From Nostoc sp. FACHB-280 (GTDB taxonomy: Bacteria; Cyanobacteriota; Cyanobacteriia; Cyanobacteriales; Nostocaceae), in assembly GCF_014697615.1 (NCBI RefSeq), contig NZ_JACJSD010000008.1, positions 1 to 64,000 on the forward strand: a stretch of 64,000 bases of DNA. The letters are read 5' to 3'. Below are positions 10,137-19,000 of this stretch, one piece after another (position 1 is the stretch's first letter; each line of letters opens with the position of its first letter). The position numbers and the translations under genes are program-made. The notes beneath the pieces were generated by a model, which worked only from the letters and a program-made list of their open reading frames with translations, ran no database searches and had not been told where the DNA came from.

Positions 10137-13100
10137 CTAGATAATCGGCAGGGAAATTATGAACTCTGTTCCTTCTTTTAAAATCGAGTTAACCGTGATT
10201 TTACCGCCGTGTTTTTCTTCGACAATTTGACGGGCGATCGCTAATCCTAATCCCGTACCCTGACCAACAGCTTTAGTAGTAAATAAATGGTCAAAGATGC
10301 GATTTTTTACCTCTGCACTCATACCTTTGCCGTTATCAGCAATTGATATTGTTACGTATTGATGCTCTATGATTGATGTTGTGATTGTAATGCGGTTAGG
10401 ATGCGCTTTAATCTGGGCAAAACTCTTACCAATATTTGCTTCTTCTAACGCATCAACAGCATTGGCAAGAATATTCATAAACACCTGATTTAATTGCCCA
10501 GGAAAACAATTGACTAAAGGTAAATCACCATAGTTAGTAATTACTTCAATTGCTGGGCGTTGTTCATTAGCTTTCAGGCGATGCTTGAGAATTAAAATTG
10601 TGCTATCAATGCCTTCATGGAGATTAAACTGGACTTTGTAATCTTTGTCAGCGCGAGAAAATGTCCGCAGGCTAGTGCTAATATTTTTCAATCTGTCGCA
10701 GGCCATAACCATTGCATCGATTGTTTTAGGTAAGTCTGCCACAAGATACTCTAAGTCAATTTCTTCAGCATGGTCTTGAATCTCATCACCAGGATTTTCT
10801 AGAGATTCTTGATAGAGTTTGAGATGTTCGGTTAGGTCAGCTAAATTAGGTTTAGTTTGTTGGAGAGTAGCAGAAATAAAACCAAGAGGATTATTCATTT
10901 CATGGGCGACACCAGCGACTAAATTACCCAACGCAGACATTTTTTCACTTTGGATGATTTGTAATTGGGCTTGTTGTAGTTCTTGTTCTGCGCGTTTGTG
11001 ATCACTAATATCTAACAACAGTCCATCCCACACTAACGTGCCATCAACAAGTTTTTCTATTCGGGCTTCTCCATGAATCCACTTCATAATTCCAGAGGGT
11101 GTAATAATTCGTCCATCCCATCGCCAGGGAGTTAAGGTTTGAGCTGAATATGCAATGGACTGATAATAAGCTTCAACATCTTCTGGATGGGCCATATCTA
11201 AGAGGATCTGTACATTGGCGATCGCTTGATCGGCACTGATTTCATAGAGTTCATAACAGTGGTTACTAATGTACGACATTGACCCCGAACCATCGGTTGT
11301 CATCAGGAATTGATACACTACTCCAGGAACGTTATCTACTAGGTTATGGAAGCGGGATTGGGCAGTTTTTAACTCATCAAGCGATCGCTCTAGTTGTTGG
11401 GCATATTCCTGAGCAGATTCATAAAGTCGGGCATTTTCGAGCGAAATGGCAGCTTGAGCGCAAATTAAATTCAAGAGTTCGACGCGATCGCTTGTGAACG
11501 CTCCTGTAATTAAACTATTTTCCAGATATAAAATGCCCAACAACTTGCCTTGATATAAGATTGGGCTGCACAAAATACTTTTTGGTTGTTGATGAATAAT
11601 GTATGGGTCGTTGGCTAAGGTCGTATCTGCGGTTGCATCTAATAAGACAACAGTTTGTTGACTGTGCTTGACTTTGTAAATCAGCTTGTGGGGAATATCT
11701 TGGCTGTCTTCAACTCGAAGGTTCTGCAATACCTCTGGGTTTGTTCCCTGGGTAATTGAGCCTTTAATTACCAGGCGAGCATCTCGCAACAGCATTAACA
11801 CGCACTTATCAGCCCCAGCATTTTTGATGATGATGGAAAGTAACGATGAAAGCAGTTTGTCTAGTTCGATTTCACCAGAGATAGTTTGAGATGTTTTGAG
11901 AATAGCTTTTAAATCTAGAGTATCTGAAACACTGCTGTTAGAAGCCGAAGAACTACTGTTTGAGATAGTCCCCAAGGCGAAGATAGTTTCGTTAGTTGAA
12001 ACAACAGAACGGCTTTGCTGTAATATAGGCGCAAGTAATTGGGGATAGCGTTTTTCTAAGTCAGTGACTTTAGCTTTTGCTCCCCAACGCGCATAACCAT
12101 AATAAGCTTCAATCATGTACTCCCCGGCAATACGCTGTTTACCCCAATCTAGGTAAAACTTTGCTGCCAGTTCGTTAGCAAGTGCTTGTTCTTGGATATA
12201 TTCGTTGGCTTTAGCTCCAGATATTGCTTGATCATATAGTTCACTGGCTTCGCCTTTGTTTCCTAAGACTCGACATTTTTCCGCTGCGACCAAATCGAAC
12301 TTATGCTGATGATTCATCGGTGCATAGTGCGCCCAATGCTGTAACTTAGTTTGGTTTTCTGCCACCCGTTCTAATAGAGTTGATACTTGCGATGACTGTT
12401 GACTCAATAGTTCTAGAGCTACCAAGGAATCATAGAAATAAAATGCAGGTTCGGCAACTGTTCCTGCACCCGCTATGAAATAGTTTCTGCACTCAAGGGC
12501 ATTGTTATTAGCTGCCTCAATTTTTCCAAACAAAAAGCAAAGTTTCAACTTATATGAGTGGAAAACATATAATCCCATTATATCGTTTGCAGACTTCAAC
12601 CGAGGGAGAAAGTCTGATTCTTGGAAAGCCGATCCAGACAAAATGGTAGGATGCTCTGCCAAACCTAGTAAATTTGAAGTCACTTGCCAATAAATCAGAC
12701 AGTAATTAGCTGTTCCTAACTGCTTGAGTTGGACTAAAGCATGGTAGTAAGTGCGCGTATCATTCTCTAAGTTAGCAAGCGGTTGACCGCACCAAGAAGA
12801 AATTAAACAGAAATGATTAACCGCATATCCAGCGTATTCCAAGTTGCCAACTTCTAGCCCAAGGGTATAAATCTCACTCAAGAGGGGTAACATTTCTTTG
12901 AGGTGAGATTTGCGATGGAGAATATAACCTCCTAACAGGAAAAATACTTCTAGTTTAGTTGCTTTATCATCGAATTTTGCAGTCAAATTCAATGCCAACT
13001 TCCCAAATTGATCAGCTAAATCTATATTCTGCAAATTACAGAGAACTAAGCTGTAACAAGTATATTTACTAGCAGAAAGAGATATATTGCCATATCGCAA

Positions 13101-15926
13101 GGATAATTTGACTAACAAGGTAGCTAGTAATGGATACAAAAGAGATCCACAGGTGTAAGCTGCTGCCATGATGCTGCTGGCAATCTGGGTAATGGCGATT
13201 TTGTTGACATCTGTCATGACAGGTAAGTCGATAAAATCTGCTATTTGGCGATCGCCAATCAGTTCGCTAATTTCTTGGATAGACTGTTGAATATCTGCGG
13301 GTGTAGGTGATGCGGTTATATTTGCACCCAACTGTTGCAGGAGATTAATGCCGATCTCCAGCACTTCACTAAGTTGGCGCTGGGAAGTCTTGGCTTGAAT
13401 CCTAATGCGGTAAACATTGACTTGTTCTAGTAAGGAATGTGCTTGTTCGGTGACAATATTAATGAACTGTTCCATCGCCTCAAAGTCGCCATTTAGCATT
13501 GCCACTTCTGCTGCTAATTCATGTAAGGCGAGGCTCATTTCATACTGCTGTTGCCAAGCTTGTTCTCCCAATAAAGACAATCCCGCTGCGGCATATTCCT
13601 GTGCTGCTTGATAGGCGGTAGCAGTTCTAGCTTTGCGACAAGCAATGAGGTTAAGTTGTGCTAGTTCATCTCTTTGTGTTTGTTCGTTAATTAAAGAAGT
13701 TCCATAATTTAATTGATTAACGATTTCAAAAATACCTTCTTCTCTAGCTGCTGGCGAAATCTGTTGCAGTAGCAGTTGTCCAATGTGGTAATGAGTCGTC
13801 TGTTTTTGGTCATCGGGAATCAGAGAATAAGCGGCTTGCTGTACTCGGTCATGTAAAAATTTGTATGTGACAATTTCTTGATTTTCTAATGTATGTGCTG
13901 GGGTTTCTTGCCCAACATAAAACTTATAAACATCACCAATTGGTAAAATCAAACCTTCCTGTAATGCTTTCCACAGACAAGCTGCTGTTTCGATTTGAGA
14001 TTGTTGTGAAACAATTGCCAAAGTCGCTAAATCAAATTGATTGCCAATACAAGCAGCTAACTGCAAAACTTGTTGAGTTGATGGCGGTAGTTTTTGCAAT
14101 TGAAAACTCATAAAAGCCACAACATCATCTGTAACAGCTTGCGCCGTCACTTCTGCCATATCACATTGCCAACAACCTAACTTAAAGTCAAATTGAATCA
14201 GTTCATCTTGATGTAATGCTTTGAGAAACTGGGTAGCAAAGAATGGATTTCCCTGAGTTTTTTGATAGATTAATACAGAAAGTTTCCATACTAAATCTTC
14301 TGAAGATTTGAGTGTCTCAGCAACTAATTTATTGACTTGTAATTGACTTAGTGGTGCTAAAGTAATTGTATTCACTTTTGCTTGTGATTTAGCAACGTCA
14401 CTCAAAGTCAACATTAATGGATGTGCAGGGTTGACTTCGTTATCACGGTAGGCACCAATAATGAAAAGATGACCTGTATCAGCCATTAATAGCTGGATTA
14501 ATTTTAATGATGCGGAATCAGCCCATTGCAAATCATCTAAAAACATTACTAATGGATGTTCTTTAGTTGTAAAAACTTGGGTGAATTTTTGAAATAATAA
14601 ATTGAAGCGGTTTTGCGCAGCTGTTCCTGATAATTCTGAGGCTGGTGATTGTTTGCCAATAATGTTTTCTAATTCGGGGATAACTTCAATAATTACTTGT
14701 CCATTGTCGCCAACAGCATCTAATATTTTATTTCTCCATGTCTGAATTTGAACATCACTTTCCGTTAACAATTGCCCCATCAAATCACGAAATGCTTGGA
14801 CAAATGCACCGAAGGGGATATTTCGTTGGAATTGGTCATATTTACCTTTGATAAAATAACCACGTTGTCTAACAATTGGTTTATGCACTTCGTTAACTAC
14901 GGCCGTTTTCCCAATTCCAGAAAAACCCGCTACCAGCATCATTTCTGTTGCACCCTGGCTGACACGTTCAAATGCTTGCAACAGTTTTGAGACTTCTGCT
15001 TCTCTGCCATAGAGTTTATCAGGAATGATGAAGCGATCGCACAGATCCCGACTAGCAGTATCAAAGCTGTGAATTTTCCCAGTTTCTCTTAACTGACTTA
15101 AACATTTTTCTAAATCATATTTCAAACCAAACGCACTCTGATACCTATCTTCGGCATTTTTTGCCATCAATTTACTGACGATTTTTGAGATAACCAAGGG
15201 GATATCTGGATTAATTTCATGTACTAATGGTGCTGTTTTGGCAATATGAGAATGTACCAATTCCATTGCATCATTAGACTGGAATGGTAACTCACCTGTG
15301 AGTAATTCGTAGAAAGTTACACCTAAAGAATAAAAATCTGTGCGATAATCAATCCCGCGATTCATTCTCCCTGTTTGTTCTGGAGATATATAAGCAAGTG
15401 TTCCTTCTAATACTTTGGGATTAACTAGGGTTTGGGTTTCTCTGGGCAATAATGATGCAATACTAAAGTCAATTAATTTAATTTGTTTGGTTTCGGGATT
15501 AATTAATATATTGCTGGGTTTGATATCTTTATGAATAATGCGCTCGTGATAAAGTAAATCTAAGATGTTGCACAGAGCGATCGCTAGGATTAAAAATTCC
15601 TCCAAAGATGCAACATACTGATGTTTGCTGAAATAATCCTTGAGGGAAATTCCCCCAAAGTCTTCCATGACTAACATATAGCCATTATGCAAGTTTTCGA
15701 GGCTATAGGTTTGAATAATTAGAGGTGAGTTGAAATTTTTACCAATGGCGTATTGATTGCGAAATAACAACAATTCGCTAAAGCTGGGATAAGGATTTTT
15801 CAGTAGTTTGATCACTACTGGTAGTGAGTCCCTTTCTCTGACTGCGCGATAAACTTGGGTGCGGGAGCCATTATAGAGTTCTTCGCTGATGCTATAACCA
15901 GGAATCTTCACAAGAGAGTCAATCAT
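10137..15926 (-). CDS. Giant hybrid Ser/Thr kinase / AAA ATPase / GAF / PAS / histidine kinase
   Basis: This 1929-residue protein has the following order: protein kinase (about 10-270, HKDIKPSN, IDFS instead of DFG), AAA ATPase with GFSGIGKT near 340 and FLDDLQWAD, a long helical region, GAF (about 1342-1489), PAS with a PAC-like end (about 1527-1647, LLDISDHKRAEQ) and a histidine kinase with GVAHEMNNP near 1674 and DNGKGM near the C-terminus. The PAS domain is the main architectural difference from the copy at 4364-9733. It is closest to the partial gene at 1-4289 and shares a 408-bp near-identical stretch with it (15141-15548). It lies 74 bp downstream of the 16001-21832 gene and probably shares its transcript. 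Ligands of GAF and PAS are unknown. Confidence 0.92.
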   Translation of the reverse strand: MIDSLVKIPGYSISEELYNGSRTQVYRAVRERDSLPVVIKLLKNPYPSFSELLLFRNQYAIGKNFNSPLIIQTYSLENLHNGYMLVMEDFGGISLKDYFSKHQYVASLEEFLILAIALCNILDLLYHERIIHKDIKPSNILINPETKQIKLIDFSIASLLPRETQTLVNPKVLEGTLAYISPEQTGRMNRGIDYRTDFYSLGVTFYELLTGELPFQSNDAMELVHSHIAKTAPLVHEINPDIPLVISKIVSKLMAKNAEDRYQSAFGLKYDLEKCLSQLRETGKIHSFDTASRDLCDRFIIPDKLYGREAEVSKLLQAFERVSQGATEMMLVAGFSGIGKTAVVNEVHKPIVRQRGYFIKGKYDQFQRNIPFGAFVQAFRDLMGQLLTESDVQIQTWRNKILDAVGDNGQVIIEVIPELENIIGKQSPASELSGTAAQNRFNLLFQKFTQVFTTKEHPLVMFLDDLQWADSASLKLIQLLMADTGHLFIIGAYRDNEVNPAHPLMLTLSDVAKSQAKVNTITLAPLSQLQVNKLVAETLKSSEDLVWKLSVLIYQKTQGNPFFATQFLKALHQDELIQFDFKLGCWQCDMAEVTAQAVTDDVVAFMSFQLQKLPPSTQQVLQLAACIGNQFDLATLAIVSQQSQIETAACLWKALQEGLILPIGDVYKFYVGQETPAHTLENQEIVTYKFLHDRVQQAAYSLIPDDQKQTTHYHIGQLLLQQISPAAREEGIFEIVNQLNYGTSLINEQTQRDELAQLNLIACRKARTATAYQAAQEYAAAGLSLLGEQAWQQQYEMSLALHELAAEVAMLNGDFEAMEQFINIVTEQAHSLLEQVNVYRIRIQAKTSQRQLSEVLEIGINLLQQLGANITASPTPADIQQSIQEISELIGDRQIADFIDLPVMTDVNKIAITQIASSIMAAAYTCGSLLYPLLATLLVKLSLRYGNISLSASKYTCYSLVLCNLQNIDLADQFGKLALNLTAKFDDKATKLEVFFLLGGYILHRKSHLKEMLPLLSEIYTLGLEVGNLEYAGYAVNHFCLISSWCGQPLANLENDTRTYYHALVQLKQLGTANYCLIYWQVTSNLLGLAEHPTILSGSAFQESDFLPRLKSANDIMGLYVFHSYKLKLCFLFGKIEAANNNALECRNYFIAGAGTVAEPAFYFYDSLVALELLSQQSSQVSTLLERVAENQTKLQHWAHYAPMNHQHKFDLVAAEKCRVLGNKGEASELYDQAISGAKANEYIQEQALANELAAKFYLDWGKQRIAGEYMIEAYYGYARWGAKAKVTDLEKRYPQLLAPILQQSRSVVSTNETIFALGTISNSSSSASNSSVSDTLDLKAILKTSQTISGEIELDKLLSSLLSIIIKNAGADKCVLMLLRDARLVIKGSITQGTNPEVLQNLRVEDSQDIPHKLIYKVKHSQQTVVLLDATADTTLANDPYIIHQQPKSILCSPILYQGKLLGILYLENSLITGAFTSDRVELLNLICAQAAISLENARLYESAQEYAQQLERSLDELKTAQSRFHNLVDNVPGVVYQFLMTTDGSGSMSYISNHCYELYEISADQAIANVQILLDMAHPEDVEAYYQSIAYSAQTLTPWRWDGRIITPSGIMKWIHGEARIEKLVDGTLVWDGLLLDISDHKRAEQELQQAQLQIIQSEKMSALGNLVAGVAHEMNNPLGFISATLQQTKPNLADLTEHLKLYQESLENPGDEIQDHAEEIDLEYLVADLPKTIDAMVMACDRLKNISTSLRTFSRADKDYKVQFNLHEGIDSTILILKHRLKANEQRPAIEVITNYGDLPLVNCFPGQLNQVFMNILANAVDALEEANIGKSFAQIKAHPNRITITTSIIEHQYVTISIADNGKGMSAEVKNRIFDHLFTTKAVGQGTGLGLAIARQIVEEKHGGKITVNSILKEGTEFIISLPII

Positions 15927-16000
15927 AATACCTAAATCTTTATAATGTCTTGATTTAGTATTCCCAAAAGATCAACAGCACTCTATAATGACGTAAAAAT
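15927..16000 (-). repeat. 74-bp intergenic spacer, near-identical to 4290-4363
   Basis: This is the second copy of the spacer found within the other kinase pair: same length, 69 of 74 bases identical by eye, no gaps. It shows that the two-gene unit was duplicated together. Confidence 0.85.
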
Positions 16001-19000
16001 TTACACTGGCAGTTGGATGATAAATTCGGTTCCCTCTCCCAGAACAGAATAGACTGTGATTTGACCCCCGTGTTTTTCTTCAACAATTTGCTTTGCGATC
16101 GCCATTCCTAATCCCGTACCTTTACCGACTCCCTTAGTAGTAAATAGATGGTCAAAGATTTTTTCTTGTACTTCTGCACTCATACCTTTGCCGTTATCTT
16201 GAATATGAATATTAACTTGACTGCCAACAACTTGAGTGCGGATAGTAATTTGTTGGGGATGAGTTTGTAATTCTTCAAATGTTCGAGTTTGTGCCATCTC
16301 ATCAAACATATCAATAGCATTAGCCAAGATATTCATAAATACTTGGTTTAATTGACCGGGAAAACATTCAACCAAAGGAATATTGCCATACTCTGACTGA
16401 ATATTAATGGCAGGACGCTTTTCATTAGCTTTTAAACGGTATTTTAAAATCAGTAAGGTACTATCAAGACCATCGTGAATATTAGCCGTAACTTTGCTAT
16501 CGGTGTCAGCACGAGAAAAAGTCCGCAGACTAGTACTAATTGATTTAATACGCTGCGTTGCTTCCGTCATAGAATCTAGTAAATTAGGTAAATCTTCTAC
16601 TAAGAACTCCAAATCAATTTCTTCAGCGTTTTCTTGAATCTCCTCAACAGGTTGAGCATAAGATTGCTGATAAAGTTCTAAATGTCCAATTAAGTCTTGA
16701 ACATATTCTTGGGCATTGCTAATACTACCATTGAGAAACCCAATAGGATTATTAACTTCATGGGCTACACCTGCGACTAAATTACCCAAAGATGCCATTT
16801 TTTCGTTTTGGATCATCTGTAGTTGGGCTTGTTTTAGCTCTTGTAAAGCTGTTTCTAACTCTTGAGATTTTTTATGAATTGCGGCTTCTGCTTGTTGACG
16901 TTCACGAAGTGCAGCTTGCTGTTCGCTAATATCTAAACCGATTGAAATACCACCACAAACTTCTCCATTAACATCTAACATTGGGGCATTAAACCATTCA
17001 CAAATAATCCGTCTACCATCTTTAGTGACATTTTCATTAATCGCATGAGAGCCACCACTATCAGATAAAATAGAAGTAGCAACATCATCTACATAAGCGT
17101 GATATTCTTCAGGAATAATTGTCCGTAAATGCTTATCCATAATTTCAGTTTGTGTATAACCAAATAATTTTTCGGCGGCTGGGTTCCAATTCTGAAATTC
17201 AAACTTGGTATTCCACTCTAAGATGGCTACTGGTGTTTGTTGAATGATAATTTGCAATCTTTGTTGAGATTTTTCCAAACGCTCAGATTTTTCGCGTTCT
17301 TGGGCATGAAGGCGAGCATTTTCTAGAGATATTGCCGCTTGGGTGCAAAGAATTTCGAGAATCAGAACGCGATCGCGGGTAAATACCTCACTCGTATACT
17401 GATTTCTTAAATACACAATCCCAATCAAATTTCTTTGATTGAGAATTGGTAAACATAGCACACTTTTTGGTCGGTGGATATTGAGATATTCACTAATAAC
17501 TGGTAAATCAGTTTGCAGATTATCAAATGTAACAATTTCTTGAGTATTTTTGACGTAATTTATCAGCTTAATTGGTAAGTTATGATTGTTTTCTAGGGTT
17601 TCAAAACAAACTTGGATACTTTCAGGTGTACCAATGGCTTTGAGATGCCAATTACCATCGCTCTCAGGTAAGATTAAGGCACAGTAATCAGCACCAGAAT
17701 TTTGCAAAATAATCTCTGTGAGTTTTTGCAACAGTTCATCTAAATCAATGGTGCTAGATAATGCTTGCGAAGCTTTGATAATGGCAGTAAAATCTAGGGC
17801 AGTATTAATATTAGAGCTAGAAGCTTGATTGACTTGTGTAGAAGAGTGAATTGAGAGATTAGGCGCAACCAAATTTTCAAGATTTTCCCAGATGTTGAGA
17901 GTGGGATTAATCTGTTGAAGAATGGGACGCAACAAGTCAGGGTAACGATATTCTAAATCTTCGGTTTTGGCGATCGCACCCCAACTGGCATAGTAATAAT
18001 AAGCGGCTTGCATATAAACTGAAGCAATTTTTTCTTTACCCCAATCAAGATAGAATTTGGCGGCGAGTTCGTTACTGAGTGCGGCTTCTTGGAGATATTC
18101 ATTTTCGATTGCACCTGCGATGGCGCGATCGTAAAGGTCGATGGCTTCAGAGATATTACCAGAGAGCCGCGCTATTTCTGCCGCTAATAAATGATATTTA
18201 TGCAGAAAGTTTTCCGGACAATTATTTGCCCATGTTTTAATTAATTGCTGATGTTGAAGAATAATGTGCCAATAAGATTGTTTTTCTTCCGGTGTTGCAG
18301 TTGGGTAGAGGGCAATTAGACTCAGGGGATAATAAAAGTGATATTGAATAATTGGGAAACTGCTGCCATTAGCAACCAGAGTTTGTTGACTAGCGATCGC
18401 AGTTTCGACTGCATCAGCATAATTACCATAAATATAAGATAGCTGGATTCTCAAAAAACAGTACCAATTGATGCCAGATGGAAAATTATTTTTCCGCCAA
18501 ATGTGAATACAGTTAATCTCTTCACTATCCCAATTTGCTAGTAACTCCGTGTCGTATATCCTACCTTGCAAATGTAATAAAAATTGTTGCTGTTGGAGAA
18601 ACCCTTGTAATATGTTAATATCATTCACTTGCTGCATATAAGCTGAATATTTCTCCGTTTCAGCATAGATATCTGCTAAACATTTACCTTGGATGATCAG
18701 CGTCCAAATAATAAACAAAGCTGCCCAAACACCAAATACTAAATCTCCACATTCATGGCAAATATCAAATGAGCGTTGGTAGAGAGGTAAATTACTTTTT
18801 AGCGGTTTAATATAGGGATTAATTGTATGACAAAATATATTACTATTTTGGGCAAGGTATTGTGGATGATTAAACTTTTGGTCAAGTTCTAGGGCTTGTT
18901 TACCAAATTGATAGGCTGTTTGATATTCTCCTTGTTCTATGAGTGCCATTCCATAGAAGCAGTAACCAAAACCAGAGTTTTCGCAATTCCCGTATTCTAA

